Below, in pieces: positions 1 to 9,736 of a stretch of DNA of 64,000 nucleotides (within the stretch, counting starts at the first letter, position 1; the number at the start of each line of letters is the position of its first letter). Both the position numbers and the translations under genes were made by a program. The stretch spans positions 1-64,000 of the forward strand of contig CANQQF010000006.1 in assembly GCA_947625985.1 (NCBI GenBank), written 5' to 3'. The notes beneath the pieces are model-generated. The model had not been told where the DNA came from. It was given only the letters and a program-made list of their open reading frames with translations, and searched no databases. This DNA comes from an uncultured Clostridia bacterium (GTDB lineage Bacteria > Bacillota_A > Clostridia > TANB77 > CAG-508).

Positions 1-128
1 TTTTCAGGATCATCAAGTTTAGCCTGCATATTAGAAATCCTTCCCCATGCTAAAGCCAGTCCAGATAAAAGTAATATACCCATTAAAATTCCTCCTGCCA
101 TAAGTAAGGCTTTTGAAGAATTTTCCAT
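1..128 (-). CDS. Small membrane protein of the Tad-like operon, 5' part only
   Basis: The ATG at 128 follows a clear TAAAAGGAGG ribosome binding site. The 42 visible residues begin MENSSKALLMAGGILMGI and form one hydrophobic segment (about residues 7-28) followed by a charged stretch ending in LDDPE. The gene runs off the left edge. It starts about 20 bases after the stop of the TadB/C-like gene, so it is the next gene of the Tad-like operon. A single N-terminal membrane segment fits a small pilin-like or accessory protein, but the rest is not visible and I cannot name it. Confidence 0.6.
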   Translation of the reverse strand, partial: MENSSKALLMAGGILMGILLLSGLALAWGRISNMQAKLDDPE

Positions 129-150
129 AACTTTTCCTCCTTTTATTTAC

Positions 151-2230
151 CTATGCTGCCATTGAGCTCATACTTGAGAATGAGTTAGACATACTTGTTA
201 ATCCTATTACAACTAATGGGAATATTAAATATCCTACAAATAGCACTACCATTGGAGCAAAACCAATAACTTTTCCAATCATTGCTTTTCTTTTTATTAA
301 TCTTTCATTAGATTCTTTACGTTTTTCTTGGTAGAAATCTCTTTCTGAATCTAATTCATCAAAAGCATCACGTATAGGTATTTTTTCAACTGCAGCTTGT
401 AGACTTTCTACAATTGTTATGAATTGTTGGAAGTTTACATCTTCTTTCATTTGCTCTAATGCTTCCCATGCTCCTGCTTCATAGTTGTTAACACATTTAG
501 AAATTGGTGCTCTAAATATATTTGAATATCTTTCAAGCCACTCTAATATAATTTCAACATTTACCCTTTCAATTCTCATAAGCATCAGTATTATTGTTTG
601 GAATTGCATAACTTCATCTTCCATCTCTAACTGTCTCATTTTTACTTGGAAAAATAGTAATGCCATAGGTCCCATATACCCAATTAATGCAAACACAAAT
701 GCTAATAAAATTTCAAACCATTTTAAGTATTCACTATTAACAACAGTTAATTTTTCGTAAATTCTTTTCGCAGGTGTATCAAAGTCCTCATCATATTCCT
801 CTTTATAGAAGTCAACTTTTTGTATTACATTTTTTATGTCAGACTCTTTTGTATCCATTTTTCCTTTAAATTTATCAAGTATTTCATTGTCTGCTTCTGT
901 TATTTCCATAGCTGCCGCTTTTTGTTTATCCGATAGCCCACCAATCACATCATAATCTGTTGTAGGTTCTTCATACACCCATCTTATAGCTAAATTATGT
1001 AGATAAACAAAGAAAATTAGTGAAATAATTGCAACTCCAACTGCTAAACACAGCCTATTGACATACAGCCATTCTATTTTAGTATTTGAAGCTGCATCTT
1101 TTAATGTTTTTTGAACTTTTCTATATTCTTTTGTTCCTTCTTTTGGCATAAATAAATTAACAATTTGTTTTATTATTGGCTTTTTATATAATTTATTTTG
1201 CCATGGGTTTTGAATGTTTCCTGTATTAACATTTGTAGAACCGTTATCTTTCAACTTTCTTACTAATATGTAACATACGAATGTAAGAATTAAAATTAAT
1301 ATTTGCACAATTGTACCTGGTTTTCCAACATACCAACTTTCTGTAAAAGAAAAGTTTGAAATTGCCCAGTTTTTTATTGGTTCCAAAGCCAAAATTGGTG
1401 CTATAGAAATAACTGCCAAACTTTGGAAAGTATAGTTTAATTTATCTCTTTTCAATATTTCAAGTTGCATCTCTTGACTTATATTATTTACATTTTTTAA
1501 GTATAAAGATGCACCATCAACTTTTCTATCACCAAACTCCATTGTTAAATATGAAAGTCCCGCAAACTCTTTTAAATAACTGTTTGGTGCAATATCATAA
1601 TATTTTTCAAGTTCCATTTCTGGGTCATCTGATATTAATATTTCATGTATTCTTTCACCTTGTCTTGAAATACTTCTTTCATCATCTTGTGAAGTTTGAT
1701 AAATTGCTTCTTCTACCATGTTATATTCATGATACGCATGACGTATTTCTGTAAAAAATTCCATTTGTTCTCTTAGAATATTGTTATCCATTTTATCAAC
1801 TGATCCATCTATTAAAGTATCAATCATAAATAACTCAAAAATTAATAATATAGCTCTTAACAAGATATTGCCAGATGTTAAAAGTAAAGTTACTATTGCA
1901 AGTGGAATTAATATAGCAAGTGACTTTGTCAGAATTTTTGCAGAGTCACGTCTAGTTGCATATTCATTATCTACATCAATTATTTCAAGTCTACGACGTA
2001 ATTTAAATATATATCTTTTTATAAATGGTATTTTTGTATATGTTATGTATAATTTTTGAAATAAAATTTCTGATGAGTAGTTACTAGCCTTAGTACCTTG
2101 TTGTAATTGTTTTATTCTCTTGTAATCTGATTTTTGCATTCTCTTATTAACAGACATAAATATAGCTATAACAAGGACAAATAAAGCTACAGTTCCGTCC
2201 CATTATATATAGTAGGATTTCATTACTCAC
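151..2230 (-). CDS. TadB/TadC-like (type II secretion F family) membrane platform protein, read through a CGG +1 frameshift
   Basis: This inner-membrane platform protein probably works with the TadA-type ATPase encoded just upstream. The uninterrupted frame (151-2157, 668 residues) begins at an ATG with no ribosome binding site. A GTG at 2230 has an ideal AGGAGGTG 8 bases upstream. Its frame runs MSNEILLYIMG, meets CGG at 2195-2197, and after a +1 shift continues GTVALFVLVIAIF into the long frame, giving about 692 residues. The added N-terminus is a convincing membrane helix. Further hydrophobic segments lie near residues 105-145, 270-335, 405-425, 510-540 and 660-685, with a soluble charged region between. 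The TadB and TadC halves seem to be in one polypeptide. Without frameshifting, the long frame would have to start at the poorly supported ATG at 2157. Confidence 0.75.
2194..2197 (-). other. CGGA +1 frameshift site in the TadB/C-like gene
   Basis: In the frame opened by the GTG at 2230 the codons are ATG GGA CGG, followed shortly by a stop. Skipping the C gives GGA ACT GTA, which joins the 668-residue frame. The P-site codon is GGA. This is one of four such sites in the window. Confidence 0.7.
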
Positions 2231-2254
2231 TTAAATTGCACCTCCTGATAATCA

Positions 2255-4192
2255 TTATACTTTTGCATTACTTTTTGCGTTTAATCTTTCCTCTTCTGGG
2301 TTGTATACTAGATTTCTTCCCCAGTTTCTTGCAACAAACTCATCAAATTCTTCTGCATCTGAGTCTTCCATGTTAAGTCTCATTTCTTTTATGTTATATG
2401 GAGAAATTGGGTTTGTTAAGACATATTCTCCATCAATATATTCTAGTATATTTTTGTATCTAAATGTTTCTCTGTTAGTTGATTTTGTAAAATAATATGT
2501 TGCATTATCAAAAAATTTATCAAATTTACCCTCTAAAGATTTTTCTTTTCTATGGTCAAATGTATATTCGTTTACATTTTCAACTGGAATACATTCTGTA
2601 ATTCTTTCAATGTAACGTCTTCCTTTAAAGTCTTTTACTAAGTGAATATCAAAATTAAGTACTTGTACAACTTGCTCTTCTGCTGTTTTTTCATTTTTGA
2701 ACACTCCAGCTCTTAACATTGAGTTTCTTAATGCTGTAACTAAGTCTGGAAATGTTTTAGCGTGGTGAGTAAATAATGTGAACTTAGATGCAACCTGTGC
2801 AGATTGAATCATCCAAGATGCTACGGGGTCAGTAGCAACCTCACCTATGATATTAACAGAACCGTCAGTTTTCTTTTGAACGTCCAAACACTCTTGTCCA
2901 GCAATTGTATCTGTTTCACGCATTGATAAGATATTTCTTGTAGGATATATTTTTCTTAAGTGTAACTCGAACGCGGTTTCTGTAATACGCAAGTTCATTG
3001 TTTCATATATATTTTCTATCATAGCCATAAGCATTGTTGTTTTACCACAACCTTGCTCACCAGTTAGTGATATAATTCTTGCTCCCTTTACTAGGAATTT
3101 TAATAATGCGATTGTATCTTCTTTTCCTGGGAATAATACTATTTGTTCTAGTGTAGCACGTTTTACGTCAAACTTTCTTACGAAGAATGCCCATGTTTCT
3201 GACATACTTGGTCTAACAACAACGACACGAGAACCGTCCTTCATTTCATTGATTTTATAACCATTTGTATCAGATAATTGTCCAGGGTTGTTATATTTAT
3301 AAATATTTTGACATACTCTTTTTAATTCTGCTTCTGTTCCAAAAGATAAAAACTCTAAACGTATAGATTTACCTTGGAAGAATATCCAAATTGCATCACA
3401 GGCTCTTGGAATTTTATGATCAGATATTTGATTTAAATAATCACCATCTGTTTGAGCAACTTGGCTAACAAAGCTTTCTGGTAATCCAGATACACCACCT
3501 GAAATACCATCAATATTCATATCTCTTATTTCATCAATAGCGCTATATCCTTTATATTTTTGATATATTCTTTGTACTAAAACTTCAAGTTTATCTGTAA
3601 ATTCCAATACAACATTTTCTTGTTCAAAAATATCACTAATCTCTTGTGAAGTTATAACATAACTAGGCTTTGTTTCTCCTTCTAAGAATTTCATTTTAGC
3701 TAAATCATATTTTTTTATAAATTCTGTCATAGCTTCATAACCAAAAGATTTTTTATAAACATATATTAAGATATCAAATTTATCTTGTGGAGTTAGCAAA
3801 GATGGAATATCAAAAGGTATAGATTTTGATATATTTGTTTCGTCAACGCCATACTCTTGTAATAACAAATCGTATATAATCTCTTTTACATATTTTTTAT
3901 CATTAACATCACCATATGTACATCCTTTTAAGGCCTTTTTCAATTCGTATTTTTTATTTTTTCTTCTTTTCAATTCCTCTTCAGAAAGACCAATGTCATA
4001 TAGATTTATTTTTGTTATTTCATCTAGTCTTTTCTTTACAAATTCAATCATTACATCTATAGTATATGTTTTATCGTCTACTTCTATTTGTTTTTCAACT
4101 TCGGCATTTTGCTTTTTCTTAATATTACGATAAATAACTGCAACTATTATTAATATTGCTACTATTGATAAGATTATATTTGTGATAGTCAT
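2255..4192 (-). CDS. TadA/CpaF-type secretion ATPase
   Basis: A 645-residue ATPase of the GspE/TadA superfamily, expected to power pilus assembly or secretion through the neighbouring TadB/C-like platform. Visible are an N-terminal membrane segment (about residues 4-22), Walker A GEQGCGKTT near 375, a Walker B-like IIGEV near 446 and a His box FTHHAKT near 475. The N-terminal membrane anchor and the Walker A form (GEQGCGKTT rather than the usual GxTGSGKTT) mark it as a divergent member. It lies 17 bases after the MinD-like gene and 25 bases before the GTG of the platform gene, in a clear operon. Confidence 0.85.
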   Translation of the reverse strand: MTITNIILSIVAILIIVAVIYRNIKKKQNAEVEKQIEVDDKTYTIDVMIEFVKKRLDEITKINLYDIGLSEEELKRRKNKKYELKKALKGCTYGDVNDKKYVKEIIYDLLLQEYGVDETNISKSIPFDIPSLLTPQDKFDILIYVYKKSFGYEAMTEFIKKYDLAKMKFLEGETKPSYVITSQEISDIFEQENVVLEFTDKLEVLVQRIYQKYKGYSAIDEIRDMNIDGISGGVSGLPESFVSQVAQTDGDYLNQISDHKIPRACDAIWIFFQGKSIRLEFLSFGTEAELKRVCQNIYKYNNPGQLSDTNGYKINEMKDGSRVVVVRPSMSETWAFFVRKFDVKRATLEQIVLFPGKEDTIALLKFLVKGARIISLTGEQGCGKTTMLMAMIENIYETMNLRITETAFELHLRKIYPTRNILSMRETDTIAGQECLDVQKKTDGSVNIIGEVATDPVASWMIQSAQVASKFTLFTHHAKTFPDLVTALRNSMLRAGVFKNEKTAEEQVVQVLNFDIHLVKDFKGRRYIERITECIPVENVNEYTFDHRKEKSLEGKFDKFFDNATYYFTKSTNRETFRYKNILEYIDGEYVLTNPISPYNIKEMRLNMEDSDAEEFDEFVARNWGRNLVYNPEEERLNAKSNAKV

Positions 4193-4209
4193 TTTGCCTA
4201 TTCCTCCTT

Positions 4210-5055
4210 TTAAAAATTCATATGTAAATCTTGTAATCTGTATATAATATTTTCACTACATCTTTTTATTTCTTTCATAAATAAATAGTTTCTATCTTCT
4301 TCATCATTTATTTTTCGGAATCTTAAAAATAGGTCAGGCACTGTTGCCTCTTCAGCAGATTCGAAAAATAAAGTATTATAAGGCACAGTTGAAATTTTAT
4401 TTTTTTCTTTCATATACCTGGTTATGTTTTTTAAAGTGTATTTTGAATACCTGTCATATCTACCTATAAGTAATAACACTTTTGGTCCGCTGAATCTTTC
4501 GTCATCTGCTTGAAGTTTTAAAAATTTATCCATAGAAGTTATTCTTTGACTAATTGTAGCCATTATTATTGTAGATTGATTTAATATTTTATTTTCTTGT
4601 TCTTCTCCTACAGAATGATCTAAATCAACAAATACCAAATCATAGTAATTGTTTGCTTTACTTATAATATCAGAATACATAGTTACAGCCTCTTGATATT
4701 CATCATCTTCTCCAGTAAAGCATGGTAATACTTCAAGTCTATCTTTAAATATTATTTTAGTATAATTTGTTATTAATTCAGGTGTAAGCTTATTACTTTT
4801 CATCATTGGAACAATACCTTCCATACCATTTCCCATATATACATTGGTATTTGGACCAAATAATCCTAGGCTCTTTCTTTTTTTCTCTTCAGTTTTACCC
4901 CAATAACAATTATCAATAGTTTTATCTTTATGACTTGTTGATATTAGTAGTATTTTATAATTATGTTCAATTGCCATATAAGTAGCAATCGCTACTGCAG
5001 ACAAAGTCTTTCCAGATTGATCTTTACCATTATTCCAAAATGTTATTACTGACAT
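4210..5055 (-). CDS. ParA/MinD-like ATPase (TadZ/CpaE-like)
   Basis: A 281-residue P-loop protein with a deviant Walker A, NGKDQSGKT (residues 9-17), near its N-terminus, followed by the order of strands and helices of the MinD/ParA fold, including LVFVDLDHS. In Tad systems such proteins (TadZ/CpaE) localise the pilus machine. It overlaps or nearly abuts its neighbours (2 bases to the upstream gene, 17 to the ATPase), so co-translation is likely. The receiver domain of classical CpaE is absent. Confidence 0.7.
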   Translation of the reverse strand: MSVITFWNNGKDQSGKTLSAVAIATYMAIEHNYKILLISTSHKDKTIDNCYWGKTEEKKRKSLGLFGPNTNVYMGNGMEGIVPMMKSNKLTPELITNYTKIIFKDRLEVLPCFTGEDDEYQEAVTMYSDIISKANNYYDLVFVDLDHSVGEEQENKILNQSTIIMATISQRITSMDKFLKLQADDERFSGPKVLLLIGRYDRYSKYTLKNITRYMKEKNKISTVPYNTLFFESAEEATVPDLFLRFRKINDEEDRNYLFMKEIKRCSENIIYRLQDLHMNF

Positions 5056-5057
5056 AA

Positions 5058-5756
5058 TTACGCTCCTTTTTCTATACTTTTTATTGCTTTACGTATATTG
5101 TTTTCACTTATTTCTTTTGCAAGGTCATCTGCTAAAAATACTAGACCTTCTTTATATGCTGCGCTAAGTTTTCTAAATTTTATTTTTGCTAATCTTTGAT
5201 TTTCAGCAATTGCACTAAAGTCTGACATATCCATTGGAAACCAAAGCTTATACTCATTCCATACAACTTTATATCCACTTGATAAATATTCTAGATATTC
5301 ATCATCTTCACGTAATAATTCTTTTGAAAAAATCACTTTTGTTAGACTTATAGATTCTTTTAATTCAATTAGGATTTCTAATCCTTTTTTTAAAGAATAT
5401 ACATCAAATGATGTTACAAAATAGTTTTTTTCTGCTGACTGTAAATCATAATTATTAAACATTTTTATATTGTCAACATCTATCAAAACATAATCATAAT
5501 CTAGTTCTTTATCGTTAGGTATTCCAAGATATTCTTTTATAGATTCCATATCTCTAAATCCTACTGCAACATCCATGTCTTCATATTCTGTAACATATGT
5601 TGTTGTAGGGTTGATTACAGGGACAATATATTTAGCTTTTTGTACAATTGTAGAATCAACTATTAAAACTTTTTGTTTTAATAATGTTAATATTTTACCA
5701 ATATATACAATCATATCTGTTTTATCATATGCCCCTATAAAACCTATTCTTTTCAT
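5058..5756 (-). CDS. Degenerate ParA/MinD-like protein of the Tad-like operon
   Basis: A 232-residue protein starting MKRIGFIGAYDKTDM. The start has the first strand of a MinD-like fold, but the following loop (GAYDKTDMIVYIG) lacks the glycine and lysine of a P-loop, so it is probably not an ATPase. DYDYVLIDVDN near residue 90 resembles the Walker B strand. It stands directly before the intact MinD-like gene, suggesting an active/inactive pair. The family assignment rests on fold pattern only. Confidence 0.5.
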   Translation of the reverse strand: MKRIGFIGAYDKTDMIVYIGKILTLLKQKVLIVDSTIVQKAKYIVPVINPTTTYVTEYEDMDVAVGFRDMESIKEYLGIPNDKELDYDYVLIDVDNIKMFNNYDLQSAEKNYFVTSFDVYSLKKGLEILIELKESISLTKVIFSKELLREDDEYLEYLSSGYKVVWNEYKLWFPMDMSDFSAIAENQRLAKIKFRKLSAAYKEGLVFLADDLAKEISENNIRKAIKSIEKGA

Positions 5757-5798
5757 CTGTTTCTCCTCTCCTTGTTTGCAAATTATTAATTATTATTT

Positions 5799-6908
5799 TT
5801 ATTTTGTAGCCATACCGTCTAAATAAGATTGTCTTGCTTCTTTAGAATTTGTGATACTTTCTTCAACTTTTGTTTTAAGATTTTCTAATCCTGCTTCTGG
5901 ATCTGCTACGCTATCAATTCTTTTTCTTATTTCATTAGCTCCAACGTCTTGTCTATCACTAACAAGTGCATTCTTAATTTCTTCTATAATATTTGGATCA
6001 CGTCTAATTAAATCCAAAGTTTTACTATCAGCAACATAAGTAGGAGTAGAAGAGCTTTGAATTCCTGCATCTGTATACTTAGTTACATATAATTTAGCTC
6101 CAGGTGTCCTATAATAATCTACTATAGCGCATCCCATTTGAAGAATCTCCTGTTCTCTTAAGCTAAGATTAATTGTATCAGCTGAAGGTGCTCCGGCAAC
6201 TTCAGGAATTGTAACTTCTTTTTTAGATACAACAATAAAATCTTGTCCATCTGGTAATGAAAGTCTAACATCCACAGTATCTCCTGTTTCTATTTCAACA
6301 GGTAAAGTTAACATGTTATATTGTTGTTCTCTTGTATCATCTGAAAGTGTATTTGTACCTTTATTTGTAAGTCCTTGTGCTAAAACAGCATTTTTCTTCA
6401 TATCAACTTTAGCAACTAATGGTATTTCTTCTAGTTCTACTACTACTCGTTGACCACCAGCATAATAGCAATAATTATCTGTTCCTTCAATTGGTTCAAT
6501 TTTTACTTGTTGTTCTTCTCCTTGTCCATTATTTAATACTAATACAGTTTCTACGTCTACGTTATCTCCATTTTGTTTTATATTAACTTTAATTTGTCTA
6601 CCTTGTTTATCTTGTAATTGTAGTGGACCTATATTACTTTTAGTTAAAGCATCAGCTGGTACTATACTAGAATTAACTGTTTTAGATTCATATAAATCAC
6701 TTGTAATTATTTGTCCTGATTTTATATCTTGTTTTAGTATAAGAACTTCTTTTTTTGCTTCCTCTTCTTTCTTTGTTGCTGCTTTTTGATTCATTATAGT
6801 TATAACTAAAAACGCAATTATCGCTCCTGTTATTAATAATGTTATAAACATTCCCATAAAAAATGAAAGTCTTGCTTTTCTTTGCATTGGATTTGATGCC
6901 ATTTCCAA
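5799..6908 (-). CDS. cpaB: CpaB/RcpC-like SAF-domain protein, first gene of the Tad-like operon
   Basis: A 369-residue membrane-anchored protein. One N-terminal membrane helix (about residues 14-38) is followed by a SAF-like segment (LKQDIKSGQIITSDLYE) as in CpaB/RcpC proteins, which act outside the membrane in Tad/Flp pilus assembly, and by a long extracellular region rich in beta-strand patterns. The start ATG has a good AAGGGAGG site. It is the promoter-proximal gene of the operon that runs down to the left edge. Confidence 0.7.
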   Translation of the reverse strand: MEMASNPMQRKARLSFFMGMFITLLITGAIIAFLVITIMNQKAATKKEEEAKKEVLILKQDIKSGQIITSDLYESKTVNSSIVPADALTKSNIGPLQLQDKQGRQIKVNIKQNGDNVDVETVLVLNNGQGEEQQVKIEPIEGTDNYCYYAGGQRVVVELEEIPLVAKVDMKKNAVLAQGLTNKGTNTLSDDTREQQYNMLTLPVEIETGDTVDVRLSLPDGQDFIVVSKKEVTIPEVAGAPSADTINLSLREQEILQMGCAIVDYYRTPGAKLYVTKYTDAGIQSSSTPTYVADSKTLDLIRRDPNIIEEIKNALVSDRQDVGANEIRKRIDSVADPEAGLENLKTKVEESITNSKEARQSYLDGMATK

Positions 6909-6968
6909 ATTCCTCCCTTTATTCTTATATTATGGCAAAGCCATTTTTTCATAAATATCATTTATTTC

Positions 6969-6997
6969 ATTTTAACGCAAATAATGTCTAAAATCAA
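6969..6997 (-). promoter_or_regulatory. SigmaA-type promoter of the Tad-like operon
   Basis: On the minus strand TTGATT (6992-6997), a 17-base spacer and TAAAAT (6969-6974) lie about 60 bases before the cpaB-like start. The leader contains a small ATGGC/GCCAT inverted repeat. Confidence 0.5.
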
Positions 6998-7065
6998 TAT
7001 AATTTGTATTTGTAATGTTTTTTTTATATCTTTGTAATATTTTTGTAATATTTGGTATTTTTACT

Positions 7066-7938
7066 TTATTCTATAAATCGGTCAATTGCTTTTCCTACAC
7101 CGTTTTTTGTGTTTCTATCTGTTACATAGTCTGCTTTTTCTATCACATCTGGATTACTTCCCTTCATACATATACCCAAACCTGCTTTTTCTATCATAAG
7201 CTTATCGTTTATATTATCTCCTATTGTTAGAACTTCTTTTTCTTTTATATTCAGCTTGTCTATTAAATATTCTATTGCGTACCATTTATCTACATCTTTA
7301 TTTGATACTTCTGTATAAAAATATTCTATTGGCACATCTTCTGTTCCCTGCTTTATTATTTTTCTAGACATGTGTGAAACATCTAATATTTGTACTCCCT
7401 CAATTTCTTTTATTTTTTTTATAATTGATTGAAAAATTATTTTAGTATTATCACATATTGTAAATTTTAAAAAATTTTCATTTTCAAGATTTTGAATATA
7501 TTTATACATATTTTCAATTAATAAAATGTTAGTTTTTTTACTTTCTTCTTTTGTTAAGTTTTCCTTATGATAGTATAAAACATTGTATTTTAATGCAGTA
7601 GCTAAAATAACCTTGTCAGTATATATATTGTATGAAATGCTATTTTCTTCACATAGTTTTATTATTTCTAAAACTTTTTCTTTAGTCATATATTTTTTAT
7701 ATATTATTTCATCTTTTTTTACATCATAAATAACAGAACCATTTCCAGCTATAAAATAATTATTGCATCCTATTTCTTTTGCTATTGATTTTATTGAACT
7801 AATTGGTCTTCCTGATGCAATTACTATTTCTACTCCTTTTTGTTTTGCTTTTATTAGTGATTTTTTTGTTTGTTCTTCTACTTCTCCATAACTATTTAAT
7901 AATGTTCCATCTAAATCTAATGCGACAAGTTTATACAT
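7066..7938 (-). CDS. HAD-superfamily Cof-type phosphatase
   Basis: A 290-residue cytosolic hydrolase of the Cof/YidA class, which removes phosphate from sugar phosphates and other small metabolites. Motif I is DLDGTLL (residues 8-14), with Asp8 as nucleophile. Motif II lies in IASGRP, and motif III/IV in LTIGDNINDKLMIEKAG near residue 240. The cap between them matches C2-type HADs. It is monocistronic with its own promoter. The substrate cannot be told from sequence. Confidence 0.85.
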   Translation of the reverse strand: MYKLVALDLDGTLLNSYGEVEEQTKKSLIKAKQKGVEIVIASGRPISSIKSIAKEIGCNNYFIAGNGSVIYDVKKDEIIYKKYMTKEKVLEIIKLCEENSISYNIYTDKVILATALKYNVLYYHKENLTKEESKKTNILLIENMYKYIQNLENENFLKFTICDNTKIIFQSIIKKIKEIEGVQILDVSHMSRKIIKQGTEDVPIEYFYTEVSNKDVDKWYAIEYLIDKLNIKEKEVLTIGDNINDKLMIEKAGLGICMKGSNPDVIEKADYVTDRNTKNGVGKAIDRFIE

Positions 7939-7964
7939 TAATTTTTCTCCTTCTACATTTTTGT

Positions 7965-7993
7965 ATTATATATTTTCAATTCTTTTTTTTCAA
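7965..7993 (-). promoter_or_regulatory. Promoter of the HAD phosphatase gene
   Basis: TTGAAA (7988-7993), a 17-base spacer and TATAAT (7965-7970) on the minus strand, about 27 bases before the start codon. Confidence 0.55.
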
Positions 7994-8128
7994 TATTTTT
8001 TCTATAAAATAATTTTTAATTTTAGAATTTTATTTTTTAAACTGGATAAAATACCTATTAGAAATTTTTTTATTTATTTTTTTGTATAAATTACCAGTTT
8101 ATTTTTTTTAGAATTGCAGATGATAGTA

Positions 8129-8151
8129 TTAGAAAAACATAGTTTTTCTAA
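8129..8151 (+). other. Perfect 10-bp inverted repeat in the leader of the spore protein gene
   Basis: The arms ttagaaaaac and gtttttctaa pair perfectly around a 3-base loop. The hairpin ends 15 bases before the AGGAGGTG ribosome binding site. No T-run follows, so it is not a terminator. It could stabilise the mRNA or be an operator. Confidence 0.6.
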
Positions 8152-8180
8152 ATGTTAGTATTAACAGGAGGTGAAAAACA

Positions 8181-8378
8181 ATGGCAAATTACAGTAACAG
8201 AAAATTAGTTCCTGAAGCTACAGAAGCATTAGATAAATTCAAATATGAAGTAGCTAGTGAAGTTGGAGTTAACTTAAAAGAAGGTTACAATGGAGATATA
8301 TCAGCTAGAGATGCAGGAAGAATAGGTGGACAAATGGTTAAAAAAATGATTGAACAAGCTGAACACAACATGAAATAA
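8181..8378 (+). CDS. Alpha/beta-type small acid-soluble spore protein (SASP)
   Basis: A 65-residue DNA-binding protein that coats and protects DNA in the dormant endospore. The family signature is clear: ALDKFKYEVASEVGV, with the region where the germination protease cuts, and RDAGRIGGQMVKKMIE at the second helix. A strong AGGAGGTG lies at 8167-8174. It is monocistronic with its own terminator. Expression by the forespore factor sigmaG is expected for this family, but I could not place a convincing sigmaG promoter. The gene shows that this organism forms, or descends from, endospore formers. Confidence 0.93.
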   Translation: MANYSNRKLVPEATEALDKFKYEVASEVGVNLKEGYNGDISARDAGRIGGQMVKKMIEQAEHNMK

Positions 8379-8443
8379 TTGTTGAATTTACAATTACTTT
8401 AATTTAGGTAGGAAGTTAAATTTTGCTTTTATATTTACATAAA

Positions 8444-8468
8444 GGCAGGATTTGATTTCCTGCCCTTT
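8444..8468 (+). terminator. Rho-independent terminator of the SASP gene
   Basis: The stem ggcagga/tcctgcc around a 7-base loop is followed by cttttatttta. It lies between the SASP stop and the convergent LamG gene. Confidence 0.8.
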
Positions 8469-8483
8469 TATTTTATATTAATT

Positions 8484-9612
8484 TTAATGATATGATGTTA
8501 TAGCATCATAGTTTTGTTTGATTTCTGTTGCAGACAAAGGTCTGTTATAAACTCTTGTTGCATATATTTCTCCATTAAATGGATATGTACTATTTTGTCC
8601 TGCATATGCATGTATATCAGATCCTATTTGTATTGTTGTACCTCGTACTTCCATTAATTTGTTTATATCTCCCAAATTTGTAGAAGCTCTTTTTGCTCCA
8701 TCAATATATAAAATTCCTTTTTCTGAACTTGCTTTTGGATTATATGTATAAGACAAATATGTAGGTACATCTTGTTGTATAGTAATTCCAGGCACATATC
8801 TTTGTCCAGATCCCCCTATATCTATTTGAAGATCTCCATATCTATATCCATTAGCATTTCCTAAAAACATAAAAAATCCATTTGCTGTACTAGTTCTTTT
8901 CATCATTAATATCTGAACTATTTGGTTATTAGTTGGTCCTCTAAGTTTCATATATATTTCTAATGTTACCCCATTACTATAATCTGTATCATCTTGAACT
9001 TCAATTCCATCATCTTTTCCATCAAACATTAATGCATTTTCTGACCATCCACTGTTTGGTTCACCATCTACAAAGTTATGTAGTTTTGCATCTCCCCAGC
9101 TTCCATCATCTTCTATATTTTTAGCATCAGCTGTATATACTAGTCCTTCTTTTACTCCTAAAATTTTATTATCTACTATTTTATGTTTTTGATCATCATA
9201 TCTAACTATATCTCCTGTTTCTGGATTTATAATGTATGAATTTTTTAATCCTAAATCTGTATCTCCTGGTTGTATGTAGTACCATCCATCTGCATATATA
9301 TCTCCAGTTTCCCTATCTTTTATACTTGTTTTGTCTTCTGTTGAATTAAGTACTACTGTTTCTAGTTTCAATCCTGGTATTACAACTTCTTTTCTATTAG
9401 ATTCTTTTACTGAAATATCTGTCATTAATAAATTTAATAATTCATCTTCTCTTGCTAATTCAACATCTGTAGACGCATTTCCTGCTTGTTCTAAGACTCC
9501 ATTAGAACCATTTATTGTAGCTAATGTAACTCCGCATAAGTATTAACATTAATAATATTGTTAACATTAACGCTAAAAGCGTTATTCCTTCATTACTACT
9601 AACAGTCTTCAT
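8484..9612 (-). CDS. Prepilin-like surface protein with LamG/concanavalin-type domain, read through a CGG +1 frameshift
   Basis: The ATG at 9612 with a GAGGAT site opens MKTVSSNEGITLLALMLTILLMLILM, a type IV prepilin-like leader and helix: charged start, Gly-Ile-Thr-Leu cleavage region, then a hydrophobic segment. At codon 27 the frame meets CGG (9532-9534). After a +1 shift it continues GVTLATINGSNGVLEQAG, exactly the continuation expected for this pseudopilin class, then runs without interruption to 8484 (375 residues in all). The C-terminal half (about residues 200-375) has LamG-like features, including DGVTLEIYMKL-type strands (seen as NGVTLEIYMKLRG) and LYIDGAKRAS. It probably displays a carbohydrate- or peptide-binding domain. 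A pipeline would report only 8484-9425. Confidence 0.72.
9531..9534 (-). other. CGGA +1 frameshift site in the prepilin-LamG gene
   Basis: The zero frame reads CTT ATG CGG AGT. Skipping the C gives ATG GGA GTT ACA and restores the pseudopilin motif ILxGVTLAT. The P-site codon is ATG. Confidence 0.75.
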
Positions 9613-9736
9613 ATACTATCCTCTTTTCTTTAGTCCAGTTATAATTATTTATAACATATTTTTTAAAAAAAGTGTAGTAATTATTAAAAATTTATTTGAA
9701 TTATTTTTTGATCATTATTTTATATATTTCTTTATG

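Noticed and set aside
2203..2223. AT-dinucleotide slippage in the TATATATAA stretch, or a nonsense codon after the ATG at 2223, as the cause of the TadB/C-like 5' break
   Set aside because: Possible, but the CGG 6 bases further along explains the shift from the GTG with the best ribosome binding site and agrees with the other three genes.
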